Source of the DNA: Micromonospora sp. NBC_00421
GTDB lineage: Bacteria; Actinomycetota; Actinomycetes; Mycobacteriales; Micromonosporaceae
DNA: 64,000 nt
Assembly: GCF_036017915.1 (NCBI RefSeq)
Contig: NZ_CP107929.1
Coordinates: forward strand, 4,592,001-4,656,000
Direction: 5' to 3'
The notes under the pieces are model-generated. The model searched no databases and had not been told where the DNA came from. It worked only from the letters and a program-made list of their open reading frames with translations. Below are positions 8,246-17,198 of this stretch, piece after piece (positions within the stretch are counted from its first letter, which is position 1; each line of letters begins with the position of its first letter). The translations under genes and the position numbers were made by a program.

Positions 8246-8545
8246 ACCCGTCAGTACGGATCACAGCGCACGCGCAGTTCATCAGGCGACCTGGTGGTGG
8301 CGAGATCGCAGACGGGCGGCGGGCGGCGGGCGGAAGCAGTCTTCCCGCTACGGCATAAGACGGTGCGTCATATTTATGCCCGACAGGCATACCCGCCTCG
8401 GGCATCATCGTCGCCCCGCGAGGTGGGTCCCGTCGTCGAAGCCAGGTCGAGCGTGGAACGCCAGGTCGAGCGTGGAACGCCAGGTCGGACGGTGGGGGAC
8501 TCCCGTCGGCCGGCGGGACGTGTGCCGACGCATGCGACATCCGGG
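8246..8545. other. Gene-free 300-bp stretch with a 19-bp tandem repeat
   Basis: Upstream region of the globin-like gene. It holds a small inverted repeat ATGCC-5-GGCAT (8376-8390) in a locally AT-rich patch that could be an operator. It also holds two and a half copies of GCCAGGTCGAGCGTGGAAC (8441-8488). No gene is visible. Confidence 0.5.
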
Positions 8546-9868
8546 TCATGCCGAGGCCCGGTGGTCCTCCAGGAACGTCATGGTGGTCTGGTTGGCCGCC
8601 CAGCCGTCGGGGAACTTCACCGGCACGTCCAGGTGCACCGACTCCGTCGACGGGTGGGCGTCCAGCAACTCGCCGATGCCGGCGCGGGCCACCACGATGC
8701 AGGCGTGCCGGTGCCGGGAGGTCAACACGCACAGCCGCCCCGACTCCAGGTGGAAATTCGTCGCGTCCCGCCGGCCGGAGAGCGGGTGCAGCACGATCGT
8801 CACGTCGTACTCGCGGCCCTGGAGCCGGTTGGCGGTGTCCACGGTGATGCCCGCCCCGGCCTCCCCGAGGTGGGCGCGGATCGCGGCGACCTGGTCGCGG
8901 TGCGCGGCCCCGACGGCGATCCGGTCGGCGGTGACCGGCGCACCGGCCGGCGCGTGCTCACTGACCGCGACCGCGCCCCGGTGCAGCACCCGCAGGGCGA
9001 GCGCGGCGCACGCCGAGGCGGCCTCCGCATCGGTACGCAGGGTGTGCCGGGCCGGCAACTCGTGCAACGCCCAGCCGGTGCCGGCGGCCAGCTCCACCGC
9101 CGCGTCGAGCGTGTCGCCCGGCCCCGGCCGGGTCAGCGTCAACGCCCGGTCGGCCGGGCCGGTGCCGGCGCGGAACCCGGTGAACGGGTAGAACGCCGCC
9201 GCGACCACCGGGGCCGCCGACGCCGGCAGCCGCCAGGACACCGGCAGGCGGTGCACCGGAAGCTCCGGGTTGTGCCGCAGCAGCACCGCCACCGCCGCCT
9301 GCATCGGGTCCCAGCTCAGACCCGTCCAGCGCAGGGTCTCGACGGTGGAGAACGGGTCGAGCTGCCCGGGATCACCCACGAACAGCGCCCGCTCGAACCT
9401 CCCGGCCACCCGCAGCAGCGCATCCGAGCGCATCTGGTACGCCTCGTCGACGATCGCCCACGGCCACCGACCCTCGGTGACAGTGGCCCACTTGGCCGCC
9501 GTACCGATGGTGACGGCCGGGTCACCCAGGTCGGCGACCTTCGACGCGGCCCGGACCGTGTCGTGGCCACGGACCCGCTCCGACGGCCGGTAGTCGGTCG
9601 CCGAGAGCCGGCCGATGCGCAGCTCGGGGGCCTTGGTGGCGAGTCGGTCGATGAGGTCGTCGACCTGCTCGTTGGTCTGCGCCACGATGATCAGCGGCTC
9701 CCCGGCGGCGGCCAGCTCGACGGCGGCCCGCACGACCAGGGTCGACTTGCCGGCCCCGGGCGGAGAGTCGACCACCACGCCCCGGTGGTCACCCGCGCGC
9801 AGGTCCGCCAGGACGGCCGCGACGACCCGTTCCGCCTCGACGGCCGGCGGCACTTCCAGCCCGAGCAT
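8546..9868 (-). CDS. SF1-type AAA ATPase/helicase-like protein
   Basis: A 440-residue P-loop ATPase. Walker A is SPPGAGKST near residues 39-47, Walker B is IVDEAYQM, a GDPGQL motif III follows, and the C terminus has the UvrD-like motifs DTANRLQGREYDVTIV and LTSRHRH, so both helicase-like core domains are present in a compact form. I prefer the ATG at 9868 because GGGAGG lies 8 bases upstream; a GTG at 9877 is also in frame. It follows the ter operon by 82 bases on the same strand. Such small helicases often work with a RecB-type nuclease; one is encoded at 49679-50767. Confidence 0.75.
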   Translation of the reverse strand: MLGLEVPPAVEAERVVAAVLADLRAGDHRGVVVDSPPGAGKSTLVVRAAVELAAAGEPLIIVAQTNEQVDDLIDRLATKAPELRIGRLSATDYRPSERVRGHDTVRAASKVADLGDPAVTIGTAAKWATVTEGRWPWAIVDEAYQMRSDALLRVAGRFERALFVGDPGQLDPFSTVETLRWTGLSWDPMQAAVAVLLRHNPELPVHRLPVSWRLPASAAPVVAAAFYPFTGFRAGTGPADRALTLTRPGPGDTLDAAVELAAGTGWALHELPARHTLRTDAEAASACAALALRVLHRGAVAVSEHAPAGAPVTADRIAVGAAHRDQVAAIRAHLGEAGAGITVDTANRLQGREYDVTIVLHPLSGRRDATNFHLESGRLCVLTSRHRHACIVVARAGIGELLDAHPSTESVHLDVPVKFPDGWAANQTTMTFLEDHRASA

Positions 9869-9959
9869 CAACCTCACCTCCCACCAGGCATTCTCGGCAC
9901 CCTACCCGTCCCGCCCTACCTTCAGCCGCCAGCCGCTCGGTCACCCGGCCCCCGCCGCG

Positions 9960-11135
9960 TCACGCGCGGCGCACGCCGTGGACCGCCGTCCGGGGCCGGA
10001 TCAGGCCCACGCAGCGGAACGGGAGCCGGTCGACCAGTTCGACCGGAACACCACGTCGTTCGGCCAGCAACCGGATGTGCGGCAGCTCGGTGGTCGCGTC
10101 GACCCGCAGCAGGATCTTCCACGGCATCCGACGCAGCAACGCACGGGTGGTCTCCCCGACGCCGGGTTTGACGAGGTCGACGTCACCGATGCCGTAGGCA
10201 CGGCTGATCTCCTCGGCCGCCCGCCAGCCGGCCCAGGTTTCCGACAGCTCGGCCGGGCATCCGGCCGCCCGGTCACGCCGGACCGCGTCGACCACCTCCG
10301 GGAACGCGGCGGTGACGGTGTCGACGAATACGGCGGAGACGTCCGCACCAGCCAGCTGCGGGTAGAACTTCGCGCCGTGGAACTGGCCGGGCGCGATCAG
10401 ATCGTCGCGGAGAACCGTCCGCGAGACGAGACCCGACACGGTGGAGTTGAGGCAGGCCGACGGCACCAGGCAGTCGTCTCTCGTGCCGTGGAACCGGGTG
10501 CAGCCGCCGGGGTCGGCGAGGACGGCCAACTCGGCGGAGAAGCCACCGCCGCCGGACAGGCCGAGCTGGAGGTTGGCGACGGCGACGGCGTCGACCAGTT
10601 CGCGGGCGATGGCACCCTTACCGGTCCACCCGTCGACGAACATGACGGCCGACGCCGGGTGGTGCGCCGCGAGGTACTCCAACGCCACCAGGTCGATCCC
10701 CCGACCCCGGATGATGCTGCACGAGTAGTGCGGCACCTCCAACTGGTGGGCGTACCTGGCCCACCGGCGCAGCAACACCCCGACGGGGGTGCCCGCCCGC
10801 GCCAGGGACGCCAGCACGACACCGCTACCGCGGGCCGCCAACACCCGTTCCGTGAGAATGCCGACGACGTACGCGAGTCTGGTCGCGGACGCGGCGAGCT
10901 CGGTGTGGAAGAGCCGCTGGTAGGCGGCCCCCGGCTGGTACTCCACCGGCAGGGATTCGGCGTAGTGCGCCCGGCCGGACTGCACGGCCTCCTCACGCTC
11001 CTCCGCCGACGCCTCCAGTGCCACGTCGGACAGGTCGGTCAACAACCAGCCGACCTCGCTGCGGTCGTACGAGCCGAAGCCGGGGCCGCGCAGCGGTGTG
11101 GCGGGAACAGGACGGGTGGGGGTACGGACGGACAC
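9960..11135 (-). CDS. StiP-family protein with C-terminal PELOTA RNA-binding domain
   Basis: A 391-residue protein of the ter-associated StiP family. It contains an N-terminal domain beginning GFGSYDRSEVGWLL, a phosphoribosyltransferase-like middle with VMFVDGWTGKGAI, and a final ~90-residue PELOTA-like domain (PWKILLRVDAT through VGLIRPRTA). Published analyses of ter systems link these proteins to a nucleoside-modification or stress pathway working with PRTase_2. The GTG start at 11135 lies inside the upstream gene (97-base overlap) and has GGAG 8 bases before it; the overlap is kept because the conserved GSYD motif is only about 20 residues in. Confidence 0.82.
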   Translation of the reverse strand: MSVRTPTRPVPATPLRGPGFGSYDRSEVGWLLTDLSDVALEASAEEREEAVQSGRAHYAESLPVEYQPGAAYQRLFHTELAASATRLAYVVGILTERVLAARGSGVVLASLARAGTPVGVLLRRWARYAHQLEVPHYSCSIIRGRGIDLVALEYLAAHHPASAVMFVDGWTGKGAIARELVDAVAVANLQLGLSGGGGFSAELAVLADPGGCTRFHGTRDDCLVPSACLNSTVSGLVSRTVLRDDLIAPGQFHGAKFYPQLAGADVSAVFVDTVTAAFPEVVDAVRRDRAAGCPAELSETWAGWRAAEEISRAYGIGDVDLVKPGVGETTRALLRRMPWKILLRVDATTELPHIRLLAERRGVPVELVDRLPFRCVGLIRPRTAVHGVRRA

Positions 11136-12607
11136 GACACGGTCTCCGGTGCGGGTGGAAGGGACGGCAACGTCAGCAGGTGGACCTGGTCGCAGACGCC
11201 GCCGAGCTGGTCGAGCAGCCCGCCCGGGGCGTGCAGCGCGGGGGTGTCGCCGACGCTGTCCACGACGACCAGGACATCGGTGAACCCGTGCCCCGGCTTC
11301 GGGTCGGGGGGCAGGTTGTAGGCGTACCGGAGTCCGGGCCCGTCGGCCGGATCGTCATGACTGGGAAAGGTGATCCTGCTCCGGATGGCGTAGCCGGGGT
11401 CGTCAACGGCGAGCGCCGGTGACCGGGCGGTGGCCAGGAACCGGACCACGGCGACCCCGGCCAGGAGCATCCGGAGCTGGTTGGCGATGAGCAGCGGGGC
11501 GTACATCAGCTCCTCGGACCCGAGGACCAGGACACGGTCCCCGGTGAACCGGGCGACCAGCTGTGCCGCGACCCGTTCGGCGGCGGTGTGCAGGGCGGTC
11601 CGGTCGTGCCGGTCGAATCCGTGGCGTGCACCTTCCCGGGCACCGTGCCATCCGAGGAGTGGCAGGCGTCGCGGCGGGGTGCCGCCGGCGGGCGCACCGG
11701 TCGGCGCTGCGGAAGGCTCGTGATCCGTCACGAGTCGTCGACCGGTGGACAGGACGTCGGTGGGTAGCCGCAGCCGGCCCCGGGCCAGGGCGACCACGGT
11801 GAGGTCGACGCCCATCCGCCTCGCGACCGACGCCATCCGGGCCCGGTCGGCGGGCTCCCGGAGGTCGACCAACGTGGCGATCACGTACCGGGACCGGGGG
11901 GTACGCCGGTGGAGGGCCGCGACGGTGTTCAGGACGGTCTGCCCGGTGGACAGTTCGTCGTCGACGAGCACCAGTGGTCCGCCCCGGGACAACAGTTCTT
12001 CGTCGTCGGGCAGCAGGAGGTGCCGGGTGGCGTGGCTGTGTTCCTCCTCGAACTCGGCGAAGCGCCGCGCTGCGGGCGGACTCCGGCGGGTGGAGTGCAG
12101 ATAGTCCGCACCCCACGCGTCGGAGACCGCGTGACCGAGTGCGGTGGCCGTCTCCGCGTAACCGAGGACTGTCGTCGACGAGGCCAGGTCGGGACGCGCC
12201 ACCCGGTGGGCTTCACCATGCGTCGCGCAGAGCTGGATCAGCGCGTCGGCGGAGCCGGATGAGCCGGCGAGGGCCGCGCGGAGGAGCGTGGCGCCGGCCC
12301 GGGCGATGCCGGTGTCGCGTCCGGTGACCCGGTCCACGGTCACCGCCCCGAGCAGGCGACCCACTCCGTAGACCAGCGCCGGGTCCGCCGGCACGTACTT
12401 GCCGAGCACGGCCGAGACGAGCAGGTGGACACGTCTGGTGTTGTGTCGCAACGCGAGGCCCACCAGATCCGTCAACGCCAGCGGGATTGCGGTGGATTCG
12501 GTGGTGATCCGCGCGCCCAGCCGCTCGGCCACCCACCGACCGGTCCAGACGTCACTCACGCAATCCCGCTCCCCGGTTCCGCTTCTTCCGACCGCCGCAC
12601 CGCTCAT
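11039..12607 (-). CDS. Phosphoribosyltransferase (PRTase_2) with TRSP domain, ter operon
   Basis: A 522-residue two-domain protein. Residues ~60-290 hold a PRTase fold with the PRPP loop LVLVDDELSTGQTV. After a Pro/Ala linker (~295-320), the C-terminal TRSP domain contains GSEELMYAPLLIA and the signature region TARSPALAV. Family knowledge: these enzymes occur only with ter genes and are proposed to make or salvage a nucleotide-like metabolite. The ATG at 12607 overlaps the preceding stop as TGATG, which fixes the start although the frame stays open upstream for 102 more codons. Confidence 0.85.
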   Translation of the reverse strand: MSGAAVGRSGTGERDCVSDVWTGRWVAERLGARITTESTAIPLALTDLVGLALRHNTRRVHLLVSAVLGKYVPADPALVYGVGRLLGAVTVDRVTGRDTGIARAGATLLRAALAGSSGSADALIQLCATHGEAHRVARPDLASSTTVLGYAETATALGHAVSDAWGADYLHSTRRSPPAARRFAEFEEEHSHATRHLLLPDDEELLSRGGPLVLVDDELSTGQTVLNTVAALHRRTPRSRYVIATLVDLREPADRARMASVARRMGVDLTVVALARGRLRLPTDVLSTGRRLVTDHEPSAAPTGAPAGGTPPRRLPLLGWHGAREGARHGFDRHDRTALHTAAERVAAQLVARFTGDRVLVLGSEELMYAPLLIANQLRMLLAGVAVVRFLATARSPALAVDDPGYAIRSRITFPSHDDPADGPGLRYAYNLPPDPKPGHGFTDVLVVVDSVGDTPALHAPGGLLDQLGGVCDQVHLLTLPSLPPAPETVSCPSVPPPVLFPPHRCAAPASARTTAARSAGC

Positions 12608-13491
12608 CACCGAACCGACGGCTGTTGATTGGTGGTGGTACGCCCGTCGATCCAGGTGATGCGGTCGAACCCGTACGCCAGGCAGGCGTCGCGGACCTGG
12701 CCGTCGATCGTCTCCATCTCGTTGCGCAGGACGAACTCGCCGCCGACGCGGTACAGCGACAGGACCACGCGGACCCCACGCGACGGCTCCGCGTCGAGCG
12801 GCAGCTCGATCCGGGCCCCACCGAAGGTCGACACGACGAGCACGCCGCCCCAGCACAGCTCGATGTCCCGTTCCGAGAACGCGTAGACGATCAGACGGTC
12901 GATGTCGCGGCACCGCCGCAGGTCGAGGCTGAGTTGTTCGTCGCGACCCGCCCCCTTGACGATCACCGGGACGGCGGGGTTCCCCGCCACCAGGGCCTGG
13001 TCGCCGGCGTTCTGCACCGTCGACGACTGGCCGGTCCGGAGCTGGTAGGCGCAGCCGAGGCGGAGGTCACCCACCCCGTCGGGGCGGAGCATGCCGATGA
13101 CCAGTGCCCCGATGCCCGACTGCAGCCTGGTCAGGGTCACCGTGGGCGTGGCGGCGTCGAGCACGGTGGTGCCCGTCCGGGTCCGTACGACGTCCCGGGT
13201 CGCACCGGGGTGCAGCGGCGGGGGCACCACCGCCTTCGCTGCCACCGCCGGGGCTGCCGCCGCTGGAGACGACAGGTCCAGCGAGGTCGACCGGGACGGG
13301 GCCGGCGCAGCCGTTGCGGACGTCGACCCGGCTGCGCCCCGCCGTTGGGGGCGTGGACCGCGCGAGGCCAGGAAGTCGGCTACCGCGCGCTGGCCGGGGT
13401 CGGTGCTGGACACTGCGGCCGACCGGACCCGACGCCTCAGGAACGGCAGGTCGTCGCGCTGGGGAGCGGACCCGGGGTCGGGGATGCTCAC
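12607..13491 (-). CDS. TerA-like tellurium resistance protein with variable N-terminus
   Basis: A 294-residue protein starting with GTG overlapped by the preceding stop (GTGA). The first ~110 residues are low-complexity Ala/Pro/Ser/Arg. Residues ~115-294 resemble the TerA/TerD beta-sandwich: DLRLGCAYQL, RDEQLSLDLRR, IDRLIVYAFSE, ELCWGGVL and a C-terminal RITWIDGR matching the end of TerA proteins. TerD-family domains bind calcium. This is the second terA-like gene of the operon and the more diverged one; it may be a specialised scaffold. Confidence 0.75.
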   Translation of the reverse strand: MSIPDPGSAPQRDDLPFLRRRVRSAAVSSTDPGQRAVADFLASRGPRPQRRGAAGSTSATAAPAPSRSTSLDLSSPAAAAPAVAAKAVVPPPLHPGATRDVVRTRTGTTVLDAATPTVTLTRLQSGIGALVIGMLRPDGVGDLRLGCAYQLRTGQSSTVQNAGDQALVAGNPAVPVIVKGAGRDEQLSLDLRRCRDIDRLIVYAFSERDIELCWGGVLVVSTFGGARIELPLDAEPSRGVRVVLSLYRVGGEFVLRNEMETIDGQVRDACLAYGFDRITWIDGRTTTNQQPSVR

Positions 13492-14051
13492 AGGGTGACC
13501 CCGTAGTCGGCGGCGATGCCCGCGATACCGGAGCCGTAGCCCTGGCCGATCACCTTGAACTTCCAGCCGCCGTCGTGCCGGTAGATCTCCGCCAGCACGG
13601 CCGCGGTCTCCCGGTCCAGGATCGGGACCAGGTCCTCCGACCGGACGAGTTCCCGGTCGTCGGCGAGGTTCAGCACCCGTACCACGCAGTGCCGCAGTTG
13701 ACCCAGGGTGCGCCGGTGCACGGAACCGTCGTTGAGATACAGCACGACGACGATGCGCCGGATGTCCTCCGGTACGGCGGTGAGGTCGATCTCGATCTGC
13801 TCGTCGTCGGTGCCGAGGGCCTCCGTCAGCTGCCGGACGGACAGGTCCGGGGAGCTCAGCTGGTTGAAGAACACGAAATGCTCGTCGGAGAGCGCCCGGT
13901 GCGCGGCATCGCAGAGGATCGTCGCGGTCACCAGACTCCGGGCCAGGGCGGTCTCCGCGCCCGCGCCCCACGAGACGCCGACCACGACGCCGGTCAGATC
14001 GGGCACCTCCCGGGTGAGGGCCACGTTCGCCCCCCGCCTCATCACCGCCAT
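13488..14051 (-). CDS. TerD-family calcium-binding stress protein (copy 3)
   Basis: A 187-residue TerD protein. Seen are RRGANVALT at the start, the acidic loop region SDEHFVFFNQLSSPD, DDEQIEIDLTAVPEDIRRIVVVL, and the C-terminal GGWKFKVIGQGYGSGIAGIAADYGV, all family hallmarks. The canonical calcium-loop [13 protein letters not shown] is replaced here by LTEALGTDDEQ, so calcium binding may be weaker. The start (14051) overlaps the upstream stop as TGATG, and the stop overlaps the next GTG, so it lies in a tightly coupled four-gene block. Confidence 0.9.
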   Translation of the reverse strand: MAVMRRGANVALTREVPDLTGVVVGVSWGAGAETALARSLVTATILCDAAHRALSDEHFVFFNQLSSPDLSVRQLTEALGTDDEQIEIDLTAVPEDIRRIVVVLYLNDGSVHRRTLGQLRHCVVRVLNLADDRELVRSEDLVPILDRETAAVLAEIYRHDGGWKFKVIGQGYGSGIAGIAADYGVTL

Positions 14052-14521
14052 CAGAGGTCCAGGTCCGATCGGGAGAACTTGGCCCGCAGGAATTCGCCCT
14101 GCGCGGTCAGGGCGTTGGCATCGTCGCGCCACACCGCGGCACGCACCTCCCGGGCCGAGTCGAGCAGTACGTCGAGCTGCTCCCGCAGGGACTCCACCGC
14201 GGTGACGCCGGTTGCCTGCGGCACGTCGAGCTGGCTCGGATCGAGGGCCAGGAAGCCCCGCATACTGGTGGGAAGATAGTCGTCGATCATTCCCTGCACC
14301 GAGATCGCGGCGAAGGTGTCGATCGGTCGGCTCTCCCCGCGCGCGATCACCTCCCCGAGGATGTCGGTGATCCGCCGGGCGGTCACCACCACGTCACCGG
14401 GGAGGCGACCCGCGCTGCGGTTGACCAGACGCACGACCTCACCCAGCCGGTCACGCATCTCCCCGTCGGGCGTCGGCCCGCCCGGTGACACGCCGGGCCG
14501 CGCTCTACGAAACCACGCCAT
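14051..14521 (-). CDS. Conserved ter-operon protein of unknown function
   Basis: A 156-residue helical protein with a basic N-terminus (AWFRRARPG), then REVVRLVNRSAG-type helices. A conserved-looking centre reads SVQGMIDDYLPTSMRGFLALDP. No catalytic motif or TM helix is seen. It begins 28 bases after telA with GGGA before the ATG, and its stop overlaps terD copy 3. Position directly after telA suggests it works with TelA, as XpaC-like proteins do elsewhere, but I could not confirm XpaC similarity. Confidence 0.7.
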   Translation of the reverse strand: MAWFRRARPGVSPGGPTPDGEMRDRLGEVVRLVNRSAGRLPGDVVVTARRITDILGEVIARGESRPIDTFAAISVQGMIDDYLPTSMRGFLALDPSQLDVPQATGVTAVESLREQLDVLLDSAREVRAAVWRDDANALTAQGEFLRAKFSRSDLDL

Positions 14522-14549
14522 GACAGTCCCAACAGGTCGTCGTTGCAGG

Positions 14550-15788
14550 TCAGGACCCGACAGATCCGGCGGTGCCACGCTCGTCCCGGCGGGTACGTTC
14601 CAGGTAGGGCTTCGCCCGTTCGAGCTGCCCCTCCAGCACCCGCACTGTCTGCGCCATGCTGTCCACCGCCTGACCGCGGAACGTGTCCAGGGCGTCCATC
14701 GTCTGGAAGACGTTGTCGAACGCCGCCTGGAGCCGGCCGAGGTCGAGCGTCGCGTCGGCCGCCTGCTGGCTGATCTGGGCACCCTGGGTACGCAGCTGCG
14801 CAGAGGTCGACTCGATCAGCGTGGAGGTGACCGTGTTCAAGGCCGTCACCTGGTCGAGCACCAGCTTCTGCCGGGCCAGCGCCTGGGCCACGATGACCGC
14901 CGTCCGCAGAGCGGTGACTGTCGTCGTCCGGGCCCGGTCGACGCCCTTGATGAGCTCGATGTTGTTCTTGCGGACCAGGTCCAGCGCCAGGTAGCCCTGG
15001 ACGGCGACCGCCAACTGGGTCATGATGTCCTGCCGCCGCTGCCGGACCGGGAACAGCACGTCGGCACGCAGCGTCTGCGCGTCCTCGGTCCTCCCGGCGG
15101 CCTCGCACTCCGCAACTTTCGCCTCGACGGCGGCGTCGAGGGCGGCCGCGAGCTCCTGGTATTCGCCGAGCCGGCCCATCGCGGTCCACATGCCGGCCTT
15201 CTCCGTGTCGATGCCGGCGTTGTCCTTGCGCAGTTCGTCCTGGCCCGACTCAAGTGCCCTGATGATGGCGTTGAGGTGGCCCTGTGCCGACTGGAACCGG
15301 TCGAAGTAGCGGCGGAGCCGGTCCCCACCGGGCAGGAATCGCAGGACCTTGCGCGCCCCGCCGAGATCTGCCCGACCCGGGTCCAGTTCGGCGACGGTGG
15401 AGCGGAGGTCGGCCAGGGTGTTCGCGACCCGGGTCTGCGCGTCGTCACCACCGGCTCCCCGGGCCGACCGCAGCGCGGCGGCCGGACGTTCGAGCATGCG
15501 GTTCGACACGCCGGCCGATGCCCTCATCTCCCGTTCGCCCATCGACGTGATCGCGCCGACCTTCTCGCCGAACTCGGGTGACCGCATGTCCAGCGCGGTC
15601 AACTCCGCGACGAACGACTCCGCCTTTCCGCGCAGTTCCCGCTGTTTCGCGCTGTCGACGGGCACGGCGCCGGCGGCCTGCTCCCGCTCCACCACGACGA
15701 CGGGTACGGGCGGGGTGAGCACCAACCCCGCGCCGGGACCACCCTGCGGGGACGGCGCAGCGGGGGCACCGAGATCGAGTTCGGACAC
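14550..15788 (-). CDS. telA: Toxic anion resistance protein TelA
   Basis: A TelA/KlaA-family cytoplasmic helical protein (412 residues from this start). Evidence is the long coiled, Arg/Asp/Glu-rich central region and the conserved C-terminal block TVTALRTAVIVAQALARQK, followed by QVTALNTVTSTLIESTSAQL, diagnostic for the family. The GTG at 15788 has AAGGAG 8 bases upstream; an alternative GTG at 15845 overlaps the upstream terD stop (GTGA) and would add 19 residues. TelA proteins accompany ter genes and give tolerance to tellurite and related stress; the biochemical role is unknown. Confidence 0.9.
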   Translation of the reverse strand: MSELDLGAPAAPSPQGGPGAGLVLTPPVPVVVVEREQAAGAVPVDSAKQRELRGKAESFVAELTALDMRSPEFGEKVGAITSMGEREMRASAGVSNRMLERPAAALRSARGAGGDDAQTRVANTLADLRSTVAELDPGRADLGGARKVLRFLPGGDRLRRYFDRFQSAQGHLNAIIRALESGQDELRKDNAGIDTEKAGMWTAMGRLGEYQELAAALDAAVEAKVAECEAAGRTEDAQTLRADVLFPVRQRRQDIMTQLAVAVQGYLALDLVRKNNIELIKGVDRARTTTVTALRTAVIVAQALARQKLVLDQVTALNTVTSTLIESTSAQLRTQGAQISQQAADATLDLGRLQAAFDNVFQTMDALDTFRGQAVDSMAQTVRVLEGQLERAKPYLERTRRDERGTAGSVGS

Positions 15789-15841
15789 GGAAGCAGCTCC
15801 TTGCCTGGTGTCGGCCCGGTTCGAGCCGTCGGAGGGACCGG

Positions 15842-16417
15842 TCACAGGTGTGCGGTGACCGCCGGAAGAAGATCACGGAACGTACGACCGGAGGCGGCGG
15901 CACCGATCGCCGCCATCGACCACCCCTGCCCGTCGCGGACCACCTTGGCCATGATCTGGGCGGTGTGCCGACCGGAGCCGGTCAGGTCGTACCGGGCCAC
16001 CTCCCGGCCGGTCGTCTCGTCGACCAACCGGCAGAACGCGTTCTCGATCTGGGAGAAGTCCTGGCCGGTGAACGAGTTGACGGTGAATACCAGCGCACTG
16101 ACCTGCGCGGGAACGCGGGACAGGTCCACCCGGATCGACTCGTCGTCACCCTCGCCGTCGCCGGTGAGGTTGTCTCCGGTGTGCTGGATCGAGCCGTCGC
16201 GGCTGCGCAGCTGCCGGAACCACACCTGGTCCACCAGGGCACCGTTGACGTCGAACAGCAGGCAGGACGCATCGAGGTCGATCGTCTGCCGCCGCGTGCC
16301 GAACAGGCCCCGCTTCGGTGCGGCGTCCCACCCCAGACCCATCAGGACCCGGGTCAGCGTCTCACCACCGGCCTTGACCAGGGATACCCGCTGGCCCTTG
16401 GACAAACTTACCGCCAT
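15842..16417 (-). CDS. TerD-family calcium-binding stress protein (copy 2, TerZ-like)
   Basis: A 191-residue TerD protein with the full consensus: AVSLSKGQRVSLVK start, SIDLDASC-like strand, the two-calcium loop [15 protein letters not shown], and DLSRVPAQVSALVF. The C terminus ends GRTFRDLLPAVTAHL rather than the usual GLxGIAxDYGV, marking it as the divergent paralogue. GGAGG lies 6 bases before the ATG. It sits between terA and telA. Confidence 0.92.
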   Translation of the reverse strand: MAVSLSKGQRVSLVKAGGETLTRVLMGLGWDAAPKRGLFGTRRQTIDLDASCLLFDVNGALVDQVWFRQLRSRDGSIQHTGDNLTGDGEGDDESIRVDLSRVPAQVSALVFTVNSFTGQDFSQIENAFCRLVDETTGREVARYDLTGSGRHTAQIMAKVVRDGQGWSMAAIGAAASGRTFRDLLPAVTAHL

Positions 16418-16475
16418 GATCGTCCTCCGTGCTTCGTCGTGTTCACAGCCAGCTCTCTGTGGTTCCTGCGGGAGT

Positions 16476-17150
16476 TCACTTGCGCGCCGAGGTCCACGTC
16501 ATGTTCCAGCCGTACGCGCGGTCCAGACTCTGCTGGCCACCGTCGATGTAACGCCCCTCGCGGCGGACCGACAGGTCACCACCGACCGACTCGATCATCG
16601 CGATGGCGCAGATCCGTGCCCCGGGCCGTGACTCGTCCAGACGCACCTCGACCTGCGGCCCGCTGACCGGGAACAGGGTCACCACGCCGTCGGCGGCAGC
16701 CCAGTTCGGCACCCCCTCGTAGATCAGCGCGAAGACCAGGATGCGGCGGATCCGCGCCGCGTGGCGCAGGTCGATGAAGAGGTTCTCCCCACCGGACTGG
16801 TTACCCGACCGGTCGTCGCCGTCCAGCCAGATCACCGGCTCCCCGAAGCCGGGAAGCCCTGCCTGGAAGGTGTTGCCAAGCGCCTGGACGACCCCCTTGG
16901 ACCCGTCGACGAACTCGTACAGGCAACCGAGGTCCAGGTCGATGGAGGAGGCGGCGCGCCGGCCGAACATGCCGCCGCGCGTCGGGCCGGTGTTCCAGTT
17001 CAGGTTGACGCGCAGGACGCCGGTGGTGGCCCCCTGTTTGGTCAGCGAGACCGCAGGGGCCGCCTTGGTCAGGGTCACCTTGGACAGGGACACCGGCCCC
17101 GGCGGGGGCGTGGCGGGCCCCTTGGGCCGCCTGGTGTAGTCGATAGGCAT
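16476..17150 (-). CDS. terA: TerA-family tellurium resistance protein
   Basis: A 224-residue TerA protein. After a Pro-rich N-terminus, SLSKVTLTKAAP repeats precede the TerD-like sandwich with LRVNLNWNTG, SSIDLDLGCLYE, GENLFIDLRHAARIRRILVF, EGVPNWAAADGVVTL and the ending RAYGWNMTWTSARK. The ATG at 17150 is preferred to the in-frame GTG at 17156, being better spaced from GAGGGAG. It is expected to be a peripheral, metal-binding component of the membrane-associated TerC complex. Confidence 0.9.
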   Translation of the reverse strand: MPIDYTRRPKGPATPPPGPVSLSKVTLTKAAPAVSLTKQGATTGVLRVNLNWNTGPTRGGMFGRRAASSIDLDLGCLYEFVDGSKGVVQALGNTFQAGLPGFGEPVIWLDGDDRSGNQSGGENLFIDLRHAARIRRILVFALIYEGVPNWAAADGVVTLFPVSGPQVEVRLDESRPGARICAIAMIESVGGDLSVRREGRYIDGGQQSLDRAYGWNMTWTSARK

Positions 17151-17198
17151 GGACACTGCTCCCTCTCGGGGGTGGGTGTGGCTGCTGGTGGGCGAGCG

